Below are positions 35,401-38,346 of a DNA stretch of 38,346 bases, piece after piece. The DNA is taken from NCBI GenBank assembly GCA_027064095.1, contig JAMOQI010000055.1, positions 1 to 38,346 on the forward strand. Direction: 5' to 3'. How positions within the stretch are numbered: position 1 is the stretch's first letter; every line of letters starts with the position of its first letter. Source of the DNA: Bacteroidales bacterium. GTDB taxonomy: Bacteria > Bacteroidota > Bacteroidia > Bacteroidales > UBA1556. A program made the translations under genes and the position numbers. The notes beneath the pieces are model-generated. The model was not told the origin of the DNA. It searched no databases and saw only the letters and a program-made list of their open reading frames with translations.

Positions 35401-35938
35401 AATCCTTAGCCCCGGGAAATATGTCAAGAATATTTTTGTTTATTATATCTGCTTTATTTACTTTCTCAACTTTTTCCACATTTTTATTTAAGTACAGAAT
35501 AATAAAATCCTCACCATTGTTTAAGGTTTGATATATAATAACACACTTATTACAATTGTCAAATACTTCATAAAGCCCGGAGTATTGTTTGTGGTTTAAA
35601 TTATTTATCTTAACTTTTGTTATTAATGCCAGATAACCTTTATACTCATTATTTTCAAAATTTGGAACAAATATTACCAGATAAGAATAATTATTTTTTT
35701 GAAAACTTATCTTTTCGATATTTCCCTTTTTTAGATTTTCGAATATTTTAGTATTATTTTTTAATATTTTATTATCAAAAATAGAGTTAAAACTTTTTCC
35801 TAAAAAATTTTTTTCATTGTACCTGCTCCAATTTTTAATAGAGTTAATTTTAGAAACAATATTATTATTATTAAAATTCAGAGTTAACTCTTGAGCAGCA
35901 TATTCATCTGTTTTTTTTTTCTTGTTTTGTTTATTCAT
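32429..35938 (-). CDS. hybrid sensor histidine kinase with PAS and GAF domains
   Basis: This 1169-residue cytosolic protein has the same C-terminal plan as its downstream neighbour. About five PAS-like units fill residues 15-625, the first two weakly conserved and the fourth typical (IIITDTNGLIEYVNPAFTEATGY). A GAF domain follows at about 640-800, very similar to the GAF domain of the neighbour. HisKA has His815 (NMSHEIRTPMNG), and HATPase (LTNLIKNAIKYT, DTGIGIPKD, GAGLGLSI) and a receiver with Asp1104 (LILMDIKLP) complete it. The shared GAF-HisKA-HATPase-receiver block suggests tandem duplication. The N-terminal coding region is extremely AT-rich and Asn/Lys-rich. It is the first gene of the kinase operon and divergent from dnaK. 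Confidence 0.92.
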   Translation of the reverse strand: MNKQNKKKKTDEYAAQELTLNFNNNNIVSKINSIKNWSRYNEKNFLGKSFNSIFDNKILKNNTKIFENLKKGNIEKISFQKNNYSYLVIFVPNFENNEYKGYLALITKVKINNLNHKQYSGLYEVFDNCNKCVIIYQTLNNGEDFIILYLNKNVEKVEKVNKADIINKNILDIFPGAKDFGIIDIMKRVHKTGKSEILEAKLYKDNRIEGIRENKIYKLDEDKIIVKYIEINESNLSESDSINTHIESNIIENIKFEGIIYIKNKIIFKINKKAKDIFGYKDSKEIIGTSISDYLNPKYKNIIEYYLNNNTQNNFTIKATHKDGNEILISGYSKQIINEHFGTIIIFYLKDITNEEIINRKLNLYKTAIEQSANNIIITDTNGLIEYVNPAFTEATGYTFDEAIGQNPRILKSGYQGEEFYADLWYNISNGKVWKGVFNNKRKDGVTFWERATINPIFDNEHNIINYIAIKENFTKEYLQEIALKESEKKFKNLISQSITPMVVINTSGYIDVINDSFYSMLGKEKDNFIFKHKDYNIFTDRQLIDNNVINSIKDVFNNKIVEIPVIKYYHNNNSRKNNKEYIYLKIKAFPVKDDNGKVNKAVLMIDNINKNKINELTQNIIYNIIKASTKTNSLRELIKTIKEEIGQLIDTSNFFVGLYNKEEDNLYCPYYSDSFDKINTCPAKNTLSKYVLETKKSLFADKETKKKLQASRKIKTIGTESNTWIGIPLIVKDKAIGIYVIQSYDNIELTKTDMRLLEIIGEEISNAINKLQMEENIIENNKKLEEINKQLIIEKEKAEASEKLTNAFLANMSHEIRTPMNGILGFTQLLQEPLIEEKDRIDYAKVIEQSGNRLLNIINELIDISKIEANKMTIKKSTYRLNYQMEEIYNLFKVEAESKLLELNYHINNYGQYLEVYTDNSKLQAILTNLIKNAIKYTHKGSVDFGYIIHEKELEFYVKDTGIGIPKDRQKAIFNRFVQADLEDRSVYEGAGLGLSIALAYAKMLGGKISLESEVNVGSKFTVTIPMNIPDEIYILTKKDTFANKNNKKNLINTLIVDDENFAYLYLSTALKNICKPIHYAKNAKEALEIIDLNRDIRLILMDIKLPDMNGYELTKIIKEKYPNIIIIAQTAFAMKEDREIAIKAGCDEYISKPINHKKLIKLINEVL

Positions 35939-36138
35939 AGAGGGTTTTGGATTTTAGAGTATTAATGAATAAACCTATAGATTCATTATAGATTATATTT
36001 ATAATAAACAGGTTGTTAATATTATAAAATATATAAAAATAACTAGATGCTTAATCTATAATAGAACTATCAGGTATGTAAAATGAGCTAATTTTAATAA
36101 AAATAGAATGAGCGATAAAGTATATTATATAGTTGCAA

Positions 36139-36170
36139 CAAAGATAATAAATAAAACACATAAATACAAT
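36139..36170 (-). promoter_or_regulatory. candidate promoter of the kinase operon
   Basis: On the minus strand, ATTG (36167-36170, one off TTTG), a 20-nt spacer, then TATCTTTG (36139-36146), an exact -7 match. The leader would be about 195 nt, which is long. Confidence 0.35.
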
Positions 36171-36183
36171 TACAATTGTAATT
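36168..36183. promoter_or_regulatory. 16-nt perfect palindrome AATTACAATTGTAATT
   Basis: This perfect dyad overlaps the -33 position of the candidate kinase promoter. It is AT-rich, so chance occurrence is possible, but its position would suit a repressor site. Confidence 0.35.
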
Positions 36184-36247
36184 AAAGTTAGAATAATAAC
36201 AATAAACTTTAGAATAAAGTAATGTTAAGAAGTATTCAATTGTATAA

Positions 36248-36255
36248 TACTTTTG
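36248..36255 (+). promoter_or_regulatory. alternative dnaK -7 box (TACTTTTG)
   Basis: This is an exact TAnnTTTG match 170 nt before dnaK and upstream of the dyad cluster. It would give a long leader containing all three dyads. No clear -33 box was seen. Confidence 0.3.
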
Positions 36256-36268
36256 ATAACACTGCCTA

Positions 36269-36332
36269 TATGACAGTAAAATTTTTAGTATGTCATACTA
36301 GTTTAAGTTATAAATGTATTTATGTCATAAAT
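36269..36332. promoter_or_regulatory. dyad cluster upstream of dnaK (TATGTCATA sites)
   Basis: Two perfect 15-nt dyads share the core TATGTCATA: TAGTATGTCATACTA (36286-36300, centre 36293) and ATTTATGTCATAAAT (36318-36332, centre 36325). Their centres are 32 bp apart, about three helical turns. A weaker inverse site, TATGACAGT (centre 36273), lies 20 bp further upstream, about two turns. They are unlike CIRCE or HAIR heat-shock operators. I infer binding of a dimeric regulator to one face of the helix. Confidence 0.55.
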
Positions 36333-36360
36333 TTAGTTTATTTGAATAAAAATAATTTAA

Positions 36361-36376
36361 TGGCACAAAGATTGAA
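36361..36376 (+). promoter_or_regulatory. sigma-54-like promoter element before dnaK
   Basis: TGGCAC-AAAGA-TTGAA matches the sigma-54 -24/-12 consensus TGGCAC-N5-TTGC(A/T) at all but one base (GA instead of GC at -12). Transcription would start near 36387, about 39 nt before the ATG. The dyad cluster would then lie at about -60 to -115, where enhancer-binding activators often bind. Confidence 0.4.
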
Positions 36377-36425
36377 AAGCCCACAGAAGTTAAACTGAAT
36401 TATAAACGAAATTAATTATATAACT

Positions 36426-38342
36426 ATGGGAAAAATTATTGGAATAGATTTAGGAACTACTAACTCATGCGTTGCTGTAATGGAAGGTAATGAGCCTGTA
36501 GTAATACCTAATAGCGAAGGAAAAAGAACAACTCCTTCAATCGTAGGATTTATTGATAAAGGTGAGCGTAAGATTGGTGACCCAGCAAAACGTCAAGCTA
36601 TCACTAATCCTGAAAAAACAGTTTCTTCAATAAAACGTTTTATGGGAGAAACATTTGATGAGGTATCAAAAGAAGTAAGTAGGATGCCTTATAAAGTTGT
36701 AAAAGGTAATAACAATACTCCAAAGGTGAAAATTGATGATCGGGAGTATACTCCTCAGGAAATTTCAGCTATGGTTCTTCAAAAAATGAAGAAAACAGCA
36801 GAGGACTACTTAGGACAAGAAGTTACAGAGGCTGTTATTACTGTACCTGCTTACTTTAGTGACTCTCAACGTCAAGCTACAAAAGAAGCTGGTGTAATTG
36901 CCGGTTTGGAAGTAAAACGTATTATCAATGAGCCTACAGCTGCTAGTTTAGCTTATGGACTTGATAAAAGAGGAAAAGATGAGACCATTGCTGTATTTGA
37001 CCTTGGTGGTGGTACTTTTGATATATCAATCCTTGAACTGGGAGACGGTGTTTTCGAAGTGAAATCTACTAATGGCGATACTCATTTAGGTGGTGATGAC
37101 TTCGACCAAGTAATTATTGATTGGTTGGCTGATGAGTTTATGAAAGATGAGAATGTGGACTTGAAAAAAGATCCTATGGCTCTTCAAAGACTTAAAGAGG
37201 CCGCAGAGAAAGCTAAAATAGAATTATCTAGCTCTAACTCTACAGAGATTAATTTACCTTATATTATGCCGGTTGATGGTATCCCAAAACACTTGGTAAG
37301 AACTCTTAGCCGTGCTAAATTTGAAAGCTTGGCTGATAAATTGATTCAAGGAACAATTGCTCCTTGTAGAGCCGCTCTTAAGGACGCCGGTATGAGTACT
37401 TCTGATGTCGACGAAGTTATCTTAGTAGGAGGTTCAACACGTATTCCTGCTATTCAAAAAGTAGTGGAAGAGTTTTTCGGTAAAGCTCCTTCAAAAGGTG
37501 TTAACCCTGATGAGGTAGTTGCAATTGGTGCTGCTATCCAAGGTGGAGTTCTTGCCGGTGATGTGAAAGATGTTCTTTTACTTGATGTTACTCCTCTTTC
37601 ATTAGGAATTGAAACTTTAGGTGGTGTGATGACTAAATTGATAGAATCAAATACTACCATTCCTACTAAGAAATCAGAAACTTTCTCTACTGCTGCTGAT
37701 AATCAGCCAAGTGTTGAGATTCATGTTCTTCAAGGTGAACGTCCAATGGCTAGTCAAAACAAATCTATCGGTCGTTTCCACTTAGATGGCATTCCACCAG
37801 CACCAAGAGGTGTTCCTCAAATCGAAGTGACATTCGATATCGATTCAAACGGTATTCTTAATGTAAGCGCTAAAGATAAAGGAACAGGAAAAGAACAAAA
37901 AATTCGTATTGAAGCTTCTTCAGGACTTACTGATGCTGAAATTGAAAAGATGAAAGCTGAGGCTGAAGCTAATGCTGATGCTGATAAGAAAGAAAAAGAG
38001 CGTATTGATAAAATTAATGCTGCTGACAGTCTAATATTCCAAACTGAGAAACAGTTGAAAGAATATGGTGATAAACTTCCTGCTGATAAAAAAGCACCTA
38101 TAGAGGAAGCCTTGAAAGCCTTGAAAGAGGTTCATAAAAATCAAGATTTGGAAGGAATAGACCGCGAAATGGCAAAACTAAATGAAATGTGGTCTGCTGC
38201 TAGTCAAGATATGTATAATGCGGGTCAAGCTCAAGGCGGTGGTGCCGCTCAACCGGGTGCTGAACAAGCAGGACCTCAAGATGACGGTGCTAATACTGAT
38301 GAAGTTCAAGACGTAGATTTTGAAGAGGTTAAAGATAAATAA
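36426..38342 (+). CDS. dnaK: chaperone DnaK (Hsp70)
   Basis: This complete 638-residue Hsp70 has the usual bacterial length. The ATPase domain has [13 protein letters not shown] (5-17), the phosphate-2 motif [13 protein letters not shown] (about 190-202) and [17 protein letters not shown] (about 328-344). The linker [13 protein letters not shown] leads to the substrate-binding domain. The C-terminal lid has an acidic tail ([10 protein letters not shown]) after a Gly/Gln/Ala-rich stretch, typical of bacterial DnaK. It uses ATP, DnaJ and GrpE to refold or hold client proteins in the cytoplasm. Neither grpE nor dnaJ lies within the window; the window ends four bases after the stop, so a downstream partner could follow. 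The unusual upstream dyads suggest dedicated regulation. Codon use is markedly more G+C-rich than in the kinase genes beside it. Confidence 0.98.
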   Translation: MGKIIGIDLGTTNSCVAVMEGNEPVVIPNSEGKRTTPSIVGFIDKGERKIGDPAKRQAITNPEKTVSSIKRFMGETFDEVSKEVSRMPYKVVKGNNNTPKVKIDDREYTPQEISAMVLQKMKKTAEDYLGQEVTEAVITVPAYFSDSQRQATKEAGVIAGLEVKRIINEPTAASLAYGLDKRGKDETIAVFDLGGGTFDISILELGDGVFEVKSTNGDTHLGGDDFDQVIIDWLADEFMKDENVDLKKDPMALQRLKEAAEKAKIELSSSNSTEINLPYIMPVDGIPKHLVRTLSRAKFESLADKLIQGTIAPCRAALKDAGMSTSDVDEVILVGGSTRIPAIQKVVEEFFGKAPSKGVNPDEVVAIGAAIQGGVLAGDVKDVLLLDVTPLSLGIETLGGVMTKLIESNTTIPTKKSETFSTAADNQPSVEIHVLQGERPMASQNKSIGRFHLDGIPPAPRGVPQIEVTFDIDSNGILNVSAKDKGTGKEQKIRIEASSGLTDAEIEKMKAEAEANADADKKEKERIDKINAADSLIFQTEKQLKEYGDKLPADKKAPIEEALKALKEVHKNQDLEGIDREMAKLNEMWSAASQDMYNAGQAQGGGAAQPGAEQAGPQDDGANTDEVQDVDFEEVKDK

Positions 38343-38346
38343 TCTT

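Larger units (their letters stand above)
35939..36425. other. divergent regulatory region between the kinase operon and dnaK
   Basis: This 487-bp very AT-rich region has no gene that I can support. It carries the regulatory elements listed separately: a candidate kinase promoter with a 16-nt palindrome, an alternative TACTTTTG box, a cluster of TATGTCATA dyads and a sigma-54-like element before dnaK. Confidence 0.5.

Noticed and set aside
36426-36500. CIRCE or HAIR heat-shock operator before dnaK
   Set aside because: No GAGTGCTAA-type or CTTGAG-type inverted repeat is present; the dyads found have a different core.

Overview
The window is chromosomal DNA from an AT-rich member of the Bacteroidota. 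The evidence is a SusC/SusD outer-membrane pair, a secreted M4 protease ending in a type IX secretion (T9SS type A) sorting domain, repeated TAnnTTTG boxes (the Bacteroidota -7 promoter element) 29-52 nt upstream of start codons, and 3' ends and intergenic regions rich in A+T. I cannot name a genus. I see no phage genes, transposase, CRISPR array, tRNA or rRNA.

Layout. 173-1573 (-) is a DUF2779-type protein with an intact Cas4/RecB-like nuclease half and an apparently decayed exonuclease half. 1948-5685 (-) is a secreted TPR/DUF3857/transglutaminase-fold protein, divergent from an acyl-CoA dehydrogenase (6065-7207, +). 7522-12293 (-) is a susC-susD operon with a clear terminator. 12616-15771 (-) is an AddA/RecB-like helicase-nuclease, divergent from an Rrf2 regulator with three cysteines (15960-16373, +). 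16397-17401 (-) is an SRPBCC plus GyrI-like protein and 17552-21229 (-) is the M4 protease. A + strand block follows: yebC, a class IV aminotransferase and a small DUF5684-like membrane protein (21713-23928). Then come a lipoprotein (24076-24726, -), mpl for peptidoglycan recycling (25052-26443, -), two adjacent giant hybrid histidine kinases (26909-35938, -), and dnaK (36426-38342, +) with an elaborate upstream region.

The genes do not form one pathway; most are single transcription units of core or envelope function. The real operons are susC-susD, the kinase pair and possibly yebC-aminotransferase.

Two non-coding signals stand out. First, a family of about 255-bp interspersed repeats has three full copies (1669-1919, 24776-25032, 26655-26912), one 58-bp deletion form (23925-23982) and one right-end fragment (17510-17547). 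They share imperfect terminal inverted repeats and internal stem-loops, one of which shows a compensatory base-pair change, and every copy lies within about 30 bp of a stop codon. Second, the dnaK upstream region carries two perfect 15-nt dyads with the same TATGTCATA core, 32 bp apart, plus a weaker half-site 20 bp further upstream. These precede a TGGCAC-N5-TTGAA element that resembles a sigma-54 promoter.
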